DNA of 64,000 nt, taken from NCBI GenBank assembly GCA_036924285.1, contig JAYKYS010000006.1, positions 21,426,001-21,490,000 of the forward strand. Reading direction: 5' to 3'. Origin of the DNA: Asterella californica. Lineage: Eukaryota > Streptophyta > Marchantiopsida > Marchantiales > Aytoniaceae. The stretch's first letter is position 1. Each line of letters begins with the position of its first letter. Made by a program: the position numbers and the translations under genes. This document shows positions 33,485-43,600 of this stretch, one piece after another. Under the pieces are notes generated by a model, which saw only the letters and a program-made list of their open reading frames with translations, searched no databases and was not told where the DNA came from.

Positions 33485-33886
33485 ATAGGGGGTGTCAAAG
33501 TTGAGAGGTAAAGATTCTTCAACGGCAAACAGAGAAAGAGCCGTAATTTCACATGAGTTAACTTTGTATGGAAGCAAGATTGAGTTTGGGTCGCGCTTGT
33601 GACTCAAACTCAAATCACAAATTTTCAAATAAATTTTTTTCATTCTGACACTCAGAATAATTACTCAGCATAGTAGATATTCCATTGCAAAAATAAACAG
33701 ATAAAACGAATGAAGGGTCGTTAGAAAATGCCCACGGGTGTTTTCCTAAAGGTACTTCCGGAGGTGTCCGTACGAAGTACCTCCGGAGGTGTCCGTACGA
33801 AACACCTCCCAAGGTTTGGCCGAAGTCATAACTCCTTCCCGCGGGTGTAAAATCTTTATGAAAGGTTCATAACTTTGACACCCCTA
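33485..33886. repeat. TIR-bearing MITE, about 0.4 kb
   Basis: TAGGGGGTGTCAAAGTT at the left end is mirrored by AACTTTGACACCCCTA at the right end, with TA next to both ends. There is no coding capacity. It contains an internal duplication, CCGGAGGTGTCCGTACGAA, repeated at about 33758 and 33784. TA-flanked TIRs are known from mariner/Stowaway-type MITEs; assignment to that superfamily is inference. Confidence 0.78.
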
Positions 33887-35590
33887 ATATGCATCCAAAG
33901 TGTCTTTTTGCCTCAGGGAAGGAAAACGACAAATATCAAACAAACTACAAAATTCTCAGAAACGATTGGTTAAAAATGGCTTGCAAAAATAAATAGTGAA
34001 AAATAATCGACAGACAGTAGTTACAAATAATACAGCTTGTTTCAGTTCTAAGATAACATAGAAGGGGTGGAGTTTTAGACAGTCAATTTTTTCTAAATAT
34101 ACTTAACTAAATTTAAATGGTTAAATTTAAACTCCACACTGCTTTGATTACACGTTGGCCTTGCAGTCACTGAAAACCCATAAGTAACACCCCGGGATTT
34201 AACATGTTTTTTATATTATGCGTCTGCTTTTCACCAAATATAAATATATCAATTTTTCAACTTTTAATTTATAGCCTAACTCTTCCAACAAGAAGGGTTA
34301 GGCTATAAATTAAAAGCTCTTTGCATATTCCCCTCTTCCGAAATGGCAAGAGGTGAATATGCAAGGAAGACACATGTGTACTGCATGAAGAACGTGCAAA
34401 AGAGTACAGTCGTCGAAATGAAATAAGGTGAAATTTCTTCTAGGGTATTGAATGTGCTTCCTTTTTTCGTTATGGCTTTTTTCTTTTAATGAAAAGAAAT
34501 TATTTCTCCTCGGATAATCTCCATGCATGTTCAATCAAGCTGGATTTCTCTTTGTGTCACTATATAAATTTGTAAATATTATTTATAAATAATAGAATAA
34601 CCTAAGGTAAAGATGATCTGACTGTTAATTACTATCCTGCTCCAGAGTTACAAGGATAACCCATAAGCTTCAAGAACTATAAAGATGATCCTTTACAACT
34701 TACAGAAAATGTGAAATCATAATGTTAAATTTTTTCTCCAATCCATCCGATCGAAAGGATTAGGGAATAAATAAAATGAACATGCATGCGTCCGAGAAAA
34801 ATGGATGTGTAAAAAGCATGAAAGAAAATATTTTTTTCTTTATAATTATTTTGAGTATGAAGAAAAGATGTATTTTTTGCTTCAAGAAATTTAGAAATTC
34901 TCATCTTAACATTGCTCTGACAATATTCAGTAGTGTTTCGAGATGAGTCATAACATGTAAAGGGGATTGAAAAGATTCAAGTTGATTCCATATTACACAG
35001 ATTTTAATTTGTGATGAAAAGATAATGACCAAAATCATTTTCTGCATAACAGTAAAAATTATTCAACTCTATGAAAACAAACCTACAAAATAAAGTCTTT
35101 TGGGTAACCGAAACACTTGTAGTCATACTGGGGATGCATATTCACTCTCTCCAGGGAAAAGTTAGATAACAAATTAATGTCACCAAAAATTAATGATTTT
35201 CTGGAACACTAAACCTCAGTCTTGTAGTTGGATAGCTCGTTTTTCTATACATTGCTTATGGGTTATGTCCGGACGAAGACGTCTTCTTCAGTTGACATTT
35301 AATATTTAATTAAAAATATCAATTTAAATTTACTTTAATATAAATATTTTATATAACAGACATATATTATAAAATATAACTGAAACCAGAAAAAACACTA
35401 GAACAAAATATTTAAACAAAATCATAACTTTCGAAATGTGGCCCTGCAAACAGACCCGGCCAACCAATCTCCATTTTCCATTTTTCCTCTCTTTTTGCGA
35501 TTTTCCTTTTCCCGAGCTACGTGTTCCGAGCCGCTTTGGATGCATATTATTCGTGCTTTAGGATAGCCAAAGATGAAGTAACATGTAAAC
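33887..35590. other. AT-rich intergenic DNA with one two-hairpin repeat
   Basis: Apart from the repeat at 34261-34365 I see only short AT-rich open frames without domains. Confidence 0.5.
34261..34365. repeat. Two-hairpin repeat (best preserved)
   Basis: Hairpin A pairs CTTTTAATTTATAGCCTAAC with GTTAGGCTATAAATTAAAAG over about 25 bp. Hairpin B pairs TTGCATATTCCCCTCTT with AAGAGGTGAATATGCAA with one mismatch. The two stems are separated by only a few bases. Confidence 0.85.
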
Positions 35591-35596
35591 TCGTAA

Positions 35597-35618
35597 ACAG
35601 TGTGTTGAGCATGCTTAT
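35597..35618. repeat. Direct repeat flanking the 36-39.6 kb locus, left copy
   Basis: AGTGTGTTGAGCATGCTTATTC occurs here and again at about 39629-39650. The pair encloses the ORF A/ORF B locus. The GAGCATGC(T/A)TATTC word is also found at the end of two-hairpin elements, so the pair may be two repeat termini and not a target duplication. Confidence 0.55.
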
Positions 35619-36612
35619 TCACCAAAAAACCTGAGATGGTTACTACCAAGCAGCAAAACCTAAGTAAGCAACTAAAACCTGAAATTGTTACTTATTTCTT
35701 ATTTATTGACCAAACTGCGAAGTTGAAGTAGAGTGGTCCCGACAATGCAAAAATACAAAGCAAAACTGATACAATTTGCAGGATATTCACATTTTCGTCC
35801 AGATTTGGACTTCTCTAGCAGCATATAACGTTAAATTTTGGGCTCCTTGGTCGATACGGAAATTTATTACTCTCTTATTACTTATACTTTTTTGCGTCTC
35901 TCTTCTTCACTCTACTGCTTGACACGTCTTGGCCACGGTTCACTCTTTCTGTCGACAGAGACGAGTGATAACAACACAACTAGTTGTTATTCGCATTCTT
36001 GTTAACATATGCCGTAGGACATCTTGCCGTAACAGCACACCGTATACTAGTGTACTCTGAACACTAGTGACGATATATAGCGCAACTTTCATCTCTGTTC
36101 ATTACATGGGCAGTGCCGAACGATAATCCTCCACGGTAAAGCGTTGGTATGCTGCCATTTTTCCTATCGAGCGAAGTGAGCAAATTGAGGAAGCAAGCGA
36201 CCGACCGAAAGAAGAGCGAAGCAGCAGAAAATATCCCCACCATAAGACAATCTGGCAACACAGTGATGCAAGGCCTAACTACACATGGGACTTGTGCTTG
36301 AGGAAGATTGTATTTATTAAGATGAAATGGTGTTGTCACATCCACAAGTAGTGGTTTCAGTGTAACAGTAGTGCTTTGACTGTAACAGCAATACGTAGAA
36401 ATATTTGACATACTTGAAGTGGCCAACTACAATCGAAAAGTACAGTCGTCTAATGTGAACTTCATGTCACTACAACCGTTTCATGAACGCAGAAATAGCA
36501 AAGGGGGAATATGATCATATGTCAACCGTAACAAGTACTGTACAGAGTAGAAAGATGTGTCCATGAGAATCGAAACTAGAAGGCTATGTCCATGAGAATA
36601 GAAACTAGAAGG

Positions 36613-37275
36613 CTATGTCCAGTCTAGATACATGAAGAGTGTACGGTAGAAACGAGAACGCTGTGTACAGTGGACTATTGGCGACCTGATGCTATCGGTC
36701 CATTCATCATGGATTGTTTCCAGCAGCTCCATCTCCTGTAAAAACGTATGACAATAAGATAGATGTGCAGAAAATGTGAAAACAGAAACATTGCCATGAG
36801 ATATGAACAGAATTTGTTTACCTTCAGTGGCTCTATCCGCTCCAAGACTGCGACGCAGTGCACTGCAAAGGGGCAGGTAAGACGGTTGTGTGTCTTGGAA
36901 CTGTGGTCGTTGCTGCTCAGTACTGCTGATAGGTGTCTCTTCATCTTTGTCAGTGTGATCATCTACAGCATCCACTGTGAAATATCTGGCACGCTGTTGT
37001 TGATGGAAAAAGAAAATTTGATCAATATCTTTCATGATGACTGTTACAGGATGCACGATGGCTCTCCATAAAGCATCGCTGCGTCCTCTCTGCAGTCCAA
37101 CGCCCATTAGCCATTTGCAGGATGGTGCGTATTTTCCAGACTTAATCATCATTCTCAGGAAGGTTCTCAATGTCGTTCCCAGAGGGTGTCTGGTCCGATA
37201 CTTGTTATGCAATGCTCTCTGTAGAATGTTATTGAAATTCAACTCCACACGATTTTTAGTGTCAGCTGCACCTAC
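36613..37275 (-). CDS. Unrecognised protein, ORF B of the two-ORF family
   Basis: An open stretch of about 220 codons without an obvious ATG at its start. The frame extends upstream of 37248 into a VYVVGAADTKNRVEL-like beginning, so it may be an exon of a larger gene. Features are NKYRTRHPLGTTLRTF, KYAPSCKWLMGVGLQRGRS, an LW pair, KDIDQIFFF and RYFTVD followed by a Glu/Asp-rich tail. The plus-strand copy at 18.66-19.08 kb keeps these positions with the same spacing. That argues for past selection on the protein. I know no family that fits, and the function is unknown. It lies downstream of ORF A on the same strand. Confidence 0.5.
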   Translation of the reverse strand, partial: VGAADTKNRVELNFNNILQRALHNKYRTRHPLGTTLRTFLRMMIKSGKYAPSCKWLMGVGLQRGRSDALWRAIVHPVTVIMKDIDQIFFFHQQQRARYFTVDAVDDHTDKDEETPISSTEQQRPQFQDTQPSYLPLCSALRRSLGADRATEGKQILFISHGNVSVFTFSAHLSYCHTFLQEMELLETIHDEWTDSIRSPIVHCTQRSRFYRTLFMYLDWT

Positions 37276-37668
37276 AACGTAAACAGCTCATCTTCGTCTC
37301 TCAACATGGATTCTGAGATATTTTTCATACAAGAAACATGATGCGCCTCAGACTTGTCTTTCATACAATATCCTACCATCCCAACAAAGATGTGCAGTCC
37401 TTTGTTGTTTAATTTTTTGACACAAACTTCAGCTCCCAACTGTCTATCAGGACCTTTCTAACTGAGAACAGAAACGATACATTTTTTCACTTCTATCGGG
37501 CTACTAGCTTGCAACGATAAGACTCCTTGTACATGTAAGTGCAATAATGCCCCTCCTCTTTCTACCGAAATAAAACCACTATCGCATTCTGTATGAAGAA
37601 AACTGCATAGAAGGGGTCAGCAGGTCATATTCAAGTCACCTCATGTCTGTCCAACTGTTAAGGACACC

Positions 37669-38613
37669 TCATGCAGTTTTCTGAAAGGTTTCTTGCGGGG
37701 GTTGGTCACTGGAGGAATCGGGCGGACAGCACGAGCTGCTCTTCTCATAAACATTGCAGTCAGAAGGTTTATCTAACCCGTCAGAGGGAAATGAGATATG
37801 CTTACATCCTAGTCGAAACAGAGCAGGGTTTATGCAGTGCACACAGCGAAGGCGGTAAACAGCATGGACTACAGGTTTAAGGAGTTTAGCATCCTCTGCA
37901 GACTGTAAATATTTTGGATAACAGAAAAGTATGGAATGACGATCACGGAAGATTAACCACTCATCTCGTGACTCAATGTAATGAAAAGGCCCAGCCAAGG
38001 CATAGCAGCACGACTGTGCGGTAGTAAAACTCCGAGAAATAAGAACGTAATCCAAAGCTGGGACCAAGAACTCGGGAGGTTCTTGACAGTACTGCAAGTC
38101 AATATAAATGTAATCTCTATCTCTATAGAGTTTAACATCATCGAAGGAAAGTGAACGCGAAGTGATGAGAGGATAAGCAGGCAAGGTAAGAGGCACATGT
38201 AATCTGTCTGACAGACAAGAACGTTTATCAACATGAAAGCATTCCGTTTGGATATTATATAAGTTGATAGTGGAGAGTATGTCCACTCTGGGAGGAGTGG
38301 CAGGAATTGTAACGAGGATATCATCATCGACATATGCATCAGACTGCGACATGAAGGTAGACAGTAGCAGTAGACAAATACATAGAGGTGTAGCAAACTT
38401 ATCTTTTGTAGGACGCGAAGTGGAAGAGAACGACGAGGACCGGAGCCCCATGTCAGCTTGCACGGCAAAACGTGGATATGGTGCTGAAGGTCCCATGTCA
38501 GCTTGAAGGTATGGCGCGGTCCGTTTATAAACCTCAGAGAGCGTTCCTCGGACAAACTCTGCCGCTGAGCAAAGACAAAACAGTGATCCTCCAACGCAGG
38601 AATAAGTAGACAT
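37669..38613 (-). CDS. Unrecognised protein, ORF A of the two-ORF family
   Basis: About 314 residues from the ATG at 38613; the open frame extends some way upstream without ATG. The N-terminal part has two near-copies of a QADMG segment and a hydrophobic stretch (LCICLLLLSTFM). The middle has VDDDILVTIPATPP, then SFDDVKLYRDRDYIYIDL. A C-terminal region with FHYIESRDEW, FRDRHSILFCYPKYL and HAVYRLRC resembles YLQDRRYHMFSHLAYFL at about 50.88-50.92 kb (minus) and YMQDCRFHMFAYPAFF at 18.12 kb (plus). Cys-rich CCPPDSSSD lies near the end. I do not recognise a domain. It may be a mobile-element gene or an unplaced plant family. Splicing to ORF B at 37275 is possible but not shown. Confidence 0.5.
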   Translation of the reverse strand: MSTYSCVGGSLFCLCSAAEFVRGTLSEVYKRTAPYLQADMGPSAPYPRFAVQADMGLRSSSFSSTSRPTKDKFATPLCICLLLLSTFMSQSDAYVDDDILVTIPATPPRVDILSTINLYNIQTECFHVDKRSCLSDRLHVPLTLPAYPLITSRSLSFDDVKLYRDRDYIYIDLQYCQEPPEFLVPALDYVLISRSFTTAQSCCYALAGPFHYIESRDEWLIFRDRHSILFCYPKYLQSAEDAKLLKPVVHAVYRLRCVHCINPALFRLGCKHISFPSDGLDKPSDCNVYEKSSSCCPPDSSSDQPPQETFQKTA

Positions 38614-39650
38614 CAAATCGAGATAGAAGCTGAGGTACAGATTAGCATTAGTGGAGTGAAGGGGAGCAATGAGCAATGCAGCGAGCGAGCCCCGGCATGG
38701 AGACAAGCATGAGGAGTTGTTTACCTTCTTTGATGACTCTTGACATGGAGCAGGTTAGTATGAGGAACGGAAAAACAAACCATCCTCGAAATGAAGTTGC
38801 AGTATCACATTTCGCAATTGAGTAGCGAACTGAGCAGCAAGAAGGTGCAAACAAAGCTAGGAGCAGTAGAAAGCGAGCACCGAAGTTAGCAGCTGCAAAG
38901 AAGAGAGGCGGCAAGAGAAAAAGAAGAAAAACCGCCGCTGCAGCGGTCCCAGCGGCCGTAGTTATCCAGCGGCTCCATCCACCATCACGATCCTCCAAGG
39001 GAAAGGACAGAAAAGAAAAGAACGATGCCATAAGAAGGACCAATAACAACCATGTCCAGATGCCCGGATGGCGGATTATCTTGTTTGCCTGGGCACCGAA
39101 AGATGCGAACTGAGCAGAGAAGTGAATCCGTCAGTGGAGCAAGCAAGAGGAGAGCACCATTCGAAACAGGGAACCGAGAGAAGCAGCCCGCCTTCAGCCG
39201 ATATGGAGCAAATAAAAGCAAGTCCTGAACGGATTGGACCTAAAGAGAACAGTAGTCCGCAGCGAAGACGTCGGCACATAACGACAGGCGGAGAAAGGAG
39301 ACAGCCCCAATGCGAAAACTGCGATGCGATGCGATGCGAAAACTGAGCCCCGCCATTCTCGAGCAAGACGAGAGCGCGATGTAAAAAAATGAAGAGCGAA
39401 GCGACCAAAACAGCCAGCATGAAGCATTTGACCTAAACACATTACTCCGCAGCGAAATGGCCGAAGTGGAGCGAAATATGGGCCGAACACAGAAACCCCG
39501 ACAACTGTGCTGAAAATGACACCTGTTTTTCGGCGTTAACCAAGTCCGTTCCAGCTTGATGTTTTGAACCATCCAATAAAAAAGCGTTCCTTCATTCCAG
39601 CTTGTCGTCTAGCGCTGATTACTGACGAAGTGTGTTGAGCATGCTTATTC
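38614..39650. other. Purine-rich region upstream of ORF A
   Basis: The plus strand is rich in GAAGCGA, GAGCGAAG and GCGATGCGATGCGA words. Long minus-strand open frames here are hydrophobic by-products of this bias and are not called. The right copy of the 22-bp direct repeat is at 39629-39650. Confidence 0.45.
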
Positions 39651-39929
39651 GTAAAACAGCGAACGGTGATGATGAAAGTTATCAGTTGTGACTTTTCCAG
39701 TTTACGGAGAGGTTGAGTTTCGGTAGTATGCATTTTATTTAACACCTATATGCTTTTCGATATCATTAAAAGAAGAAAAATTCCCCAGAAATTAATCGAG
39801 CATGCATACTATGGTTAAACCTCAATGTTCACATGGATCTATAATTCATTGACGCAACCTGCAAAATATATAAAACCCACTTCAGCGAAATGTAGAATCA
39901 CGTTGTATTGACTCTGTCGAGAGCACCTT

Positions 39930-40030
39930 GCATATTCACTTTCTCCATCTTTCAATGGAGGAGGAAAATATATAGATATTTAATTTATTATTTAACTCTT
40001 GTTGCCGGAAGAGTTAAATAATATATTAAA
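39930..40030. repeat. Two-hairpin repeat
   Basis: Hairpin B first (TTCACTTTCTCCATC facing GGAGGAGGAAAATA), then hairpin A (TTTAATTTATTATTTAACTCTT facing AAGAGTTAAATAATATATTAAA). The downstream body to about 40300 includes AGACTTGTATTTTTAG and ends GTTCATCGAGCATACATATT. Confidence 0.75.
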
Positions 40031-42917
40031 CTAACATTAAATTAATGTGTAAATAGTTACATATTCCCAGACTTGTATTTTTAGGAGAGCGGCAGCTTAC
40101 TCAAGCCTTTTGGTTTATATCTTGGTCTTCTCATGTTTCTAAACGTGGACTAACAGTTAAAATATATAAAATATTTTGATTATTTTCATCTACTTGGTAT
40201 ATAATTTTCATTTAATATTTATATATTTTCTCAATAACAGCAAGCAAACAAAAATTCCCACAAGTTCATCGAGCATACATATTGACTATGGAATAAACCT
40301 ACATAGAGATCAGAAACGAACCTAACTAGCTTGAAAATGCATTATTAAAAAAATTAAATCTTCAATAAATGATCAATCCAACAAAACACAACACTCTCAA
40401 GGAAGGAACAATTCTCATTAAACAGTATCTCATGCTCTATAGGAGAGAATTGATTTAAATCCTTTATAGCAGTTTGTAATTAACGGTTCAATCCCGGTAC
40501 TCTCAGTCAACCATCCTCCAATGTGAGGTTCTCTTGGTGACCAGGAGTACTTATAGGGGTACCAGGGGTATAGTATTTGTTTTACCTAACTATCGAAAGC
40601 ATGCATATTATGAACATCTAGCATCATATTATCCATGCATTCTATCATTAGGTAATAAATTAATAAATGTCGTCTAACGACGTCTCTCAGTTCTCACATG
40701 TTAAAATACCACACTCTTTCTATATTGTTCAAGTTGTCATTACGATGTGAAAACAAGGATGAGGAGCTCTTCTCTACTCCTCTATTTATACATTATAGAT
40801 TTTTACTTTGGTACCCTCCGATAACTCAGTCGTAACTATTTTTATCAGATTTTACTAAGATATTACTTAAGATAAAAACATTAATCACATGGACTTCTTA
40901 TCTTTTCACATGGGCTTATTCTTTCAAAGTCAACAACTTCTAGAAGGATTGTGAAATATTCTCAAAGAATTGTCAAATTTCCACCCTCCTCTACACTAGG
41001 CCCACTAAAAAAGAGATATGTGGAATCTCTTCTTGTTTTTAATGCCCACAAAGTCAATAACTTTAGTCTCACCACTAATATCAAGTCAAAAAAGAGATAA
41101 GACATATTTTCCACCTCCTTTTTACCTTTTAGACAAGATGACAAGGTAGTAGCGCTCACTCTTTAAGAAATATCTGAATTCTGTCCATAAGTACAGCTAA
41201 GTTTAACCATAATTAACTTTAGCTAGTCATGATTAACTTGATACCTCCTTAAAGTACTTGGGTAGCAAATAAACATTCTCCACACTTAGTTATAACTAAA
41301 CACCTTACTAATAGATAAACTTTCTGTGTGTAACATAGGTTGTTACATTTTAATCTCACACTAAATTTTCGCTTCGTCCTCAGAGTGAAGAGAGAACTTT
41401 CGTCGATGAAACAACTTCAACTTGTCATGATTTACTCGATCGAATCTCCTTCCTCCTAGCTCCTGAAAGTCATATGTGAAGTCGCTCCACAACTTATCTA
41501 CAAAAAAGATCAAAATATCTAGGAAAAAACTTTTTCCTACCTCTCTTGAATCTGATAGCATCATATAACATTACCCAATCTTTGACTTGAAAAGATTTTA
41601 CCTCCCTCTTGTCCAATCGTTTGTCGTAACTCTTCTTTTGATATGCTTGAGCTCGTTCCATCTGATCATTAAAAGCTCACCCGAATTTCATTTAATATCC
41701 TTTAACGGATATTCAGTAATTAGCTGTGCAGTGAATCACATCGTGTAAATCTCTGGGACAGCTTTGATTCAAGTCCTTACCTTCACAAATTTGGTTTTCC
41801 TTGGCGAATTCTATCAGAAAAATATTTGGGGTGTAATGGTTAAATTCTTTGTTTACAGACAGCAGATCTGTATAATGAAATCCTCTTGGTTACTAGGTAT
41901 ATATTCATAAGAGCACCTGGGCTTTAATCTGTGGTGCGGTTATAAAAGTAAGAATATAAATATTCCTTTTCTTCAAAGTAAGAATATCAATTTTCTTTTT
42001 CTTCTCACCTTGTTACAGAGAGTATTCTCTTTGGTTCTAAAAAACCCTCAAAACTTCATGTTTACATTTTTAATCAATAATGAAGGTGAATTACAATAAA
42101 TATATCTAGTGGAGAGTTTTGATTAAGTCATTACTTCAAAGATTTCATTCTAACATGAATTGTTTATCAGGAAAAGGATTCTATGCTTCACTGTTAAATC
42201 TTTTATCTCTCCGAAAGTGAACCTGAAAAAGAGGGACTTTTTGTAACAAGTAATATTAGAGCATCTCCACCTGTAATTAAAATTAAAATTAAGATCTCTT
42301 TATTGTTAATTTAAAATTAAAAGTAAAATGTCGTCTGACTTTTCATTTGTTATGCAATTGGAAAGGTTAATGAAACCATCCTTAACCAGTAAGGCGAACA
42401 TTGATATCCACACGTGAGCCATAAGCCACTTATCTAAGCTTTATTTCAACACTGGAGTATGTCATTTAAGCCACTGTTGAAATTCGAATAACAACACAAA
42501 TCCACACATACTTTTAAGATGACATTTAACTGGATTTGTAACAAACTCAAAGCGACCCAGATGGGTGTAATTTTCAGTAATACCCGAATGGTAAACATTT
42601 TCTCGAAGGAAAAGTCTGGAAGCTCGTATTTATAGGCCTCATCATGCACCTGTCAAGCAATACCAGTGGACAACACGCTACTGTAGTTCGTATTCTCCTA
42701 TCGACGTAGTTCTAGAAAGATTGCTAAGCGGTACTGTGGCACGTCCAGCCGGTGCTTCTGCAAGTCTGTTCCAGAACTGAGGTACGGTGTGTCGTTAAAC
42801 GATAACTAACCTTGGTGCTGGTTTACGTACTAACCACCTCCTTGGACATAACACTTGTTATAGATCAGGTCCACAGTTACAGTGCAACAGTTCATTAGAA
42901 TCTTTTGTGTATATTCT

Positions 42918-43021
42918 TTGCTTATTCACCTCCTCCATCTTCCGAAGGAGGAGGCAAATAAGCAATGGTTTAATTTAATACTTAACTTTTCTTGTTGGAA
43001 GAATTAGGTATTAAATTAAAC
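42918..43021. repeat. Two-hairpin repeat
   Basis: Hairpin B pairs TTGCTTATTCACCTCCTCC with GGAGGAGGCAAATAAGCAA. Hairpin A pairs GTTTAATTTAATACTTAACT with TTAGGTATTAAATTAAAC. Confidence 0.8.
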
Positions 43022-43600
43022 TTAGTGTATATGAGTGGTGTAATGAGTACTGGTTCCCGGACTTGTATGTTTTGAAGCGCATCGTTGGAGTCAAGGTGTA
43101 TGGGTTATGTCCTGCTCTTCTCACGTTTTCAGGTGTTTTTAAAAATAATAAATTTTTAAAAATAAAAATTATTCATTAATTATATAATTCTTCGCTGCGC
43201 ATTCCCTGCGACCTTGTTTCGGTGCTTATTAGCTATACGTGTTTGTGACTAACACGTATAATAACAAAATATAAAATATTCTTTTAAATTTATGACCAAA
43301 TACATATAATCACTTCATTACTGTGAAGGTGACAAAAAGTGGCTATAAAAGTTTAGGGAAAATAAAAGAATAGCATATGGTCTACAATATACTTCATTTC
43401 ACGATCCTCATTTATTGACACATCACAAAGAAATTAGTGATAAGTAGTCAGTGCACAACATCTAATAACGGTTAATGACTTACGAACTACATTTTTCTTT
43501 TTTACTCTTGCCTTCTAAGAAAAAAGTAGTTCGTTAGTGTTTAAGCGTGATATAGATATTTAGTCGTATTTGTTTTGTATTCTAGCGACGCTGATATATG

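Larger units (their letters stand above)
39651..43600. other. Gene-poor AT-rich DNA with two-hairpin elements
   Basis: No protein gene was found. It contains two-hairpin repeats at 39930-40030 and 42918-43021, each followed by related downstream body sequence (about 40062-40300 and 43050-43140). Confidence 0.5.

Noticed and set aside
38648..39049. Hydrophobic minus-strand frame rich in Leu and Phe
   Set aside because: It is produced by the purine-rich composition of the plus strand, overlaps other frames and has no conserved pattern.
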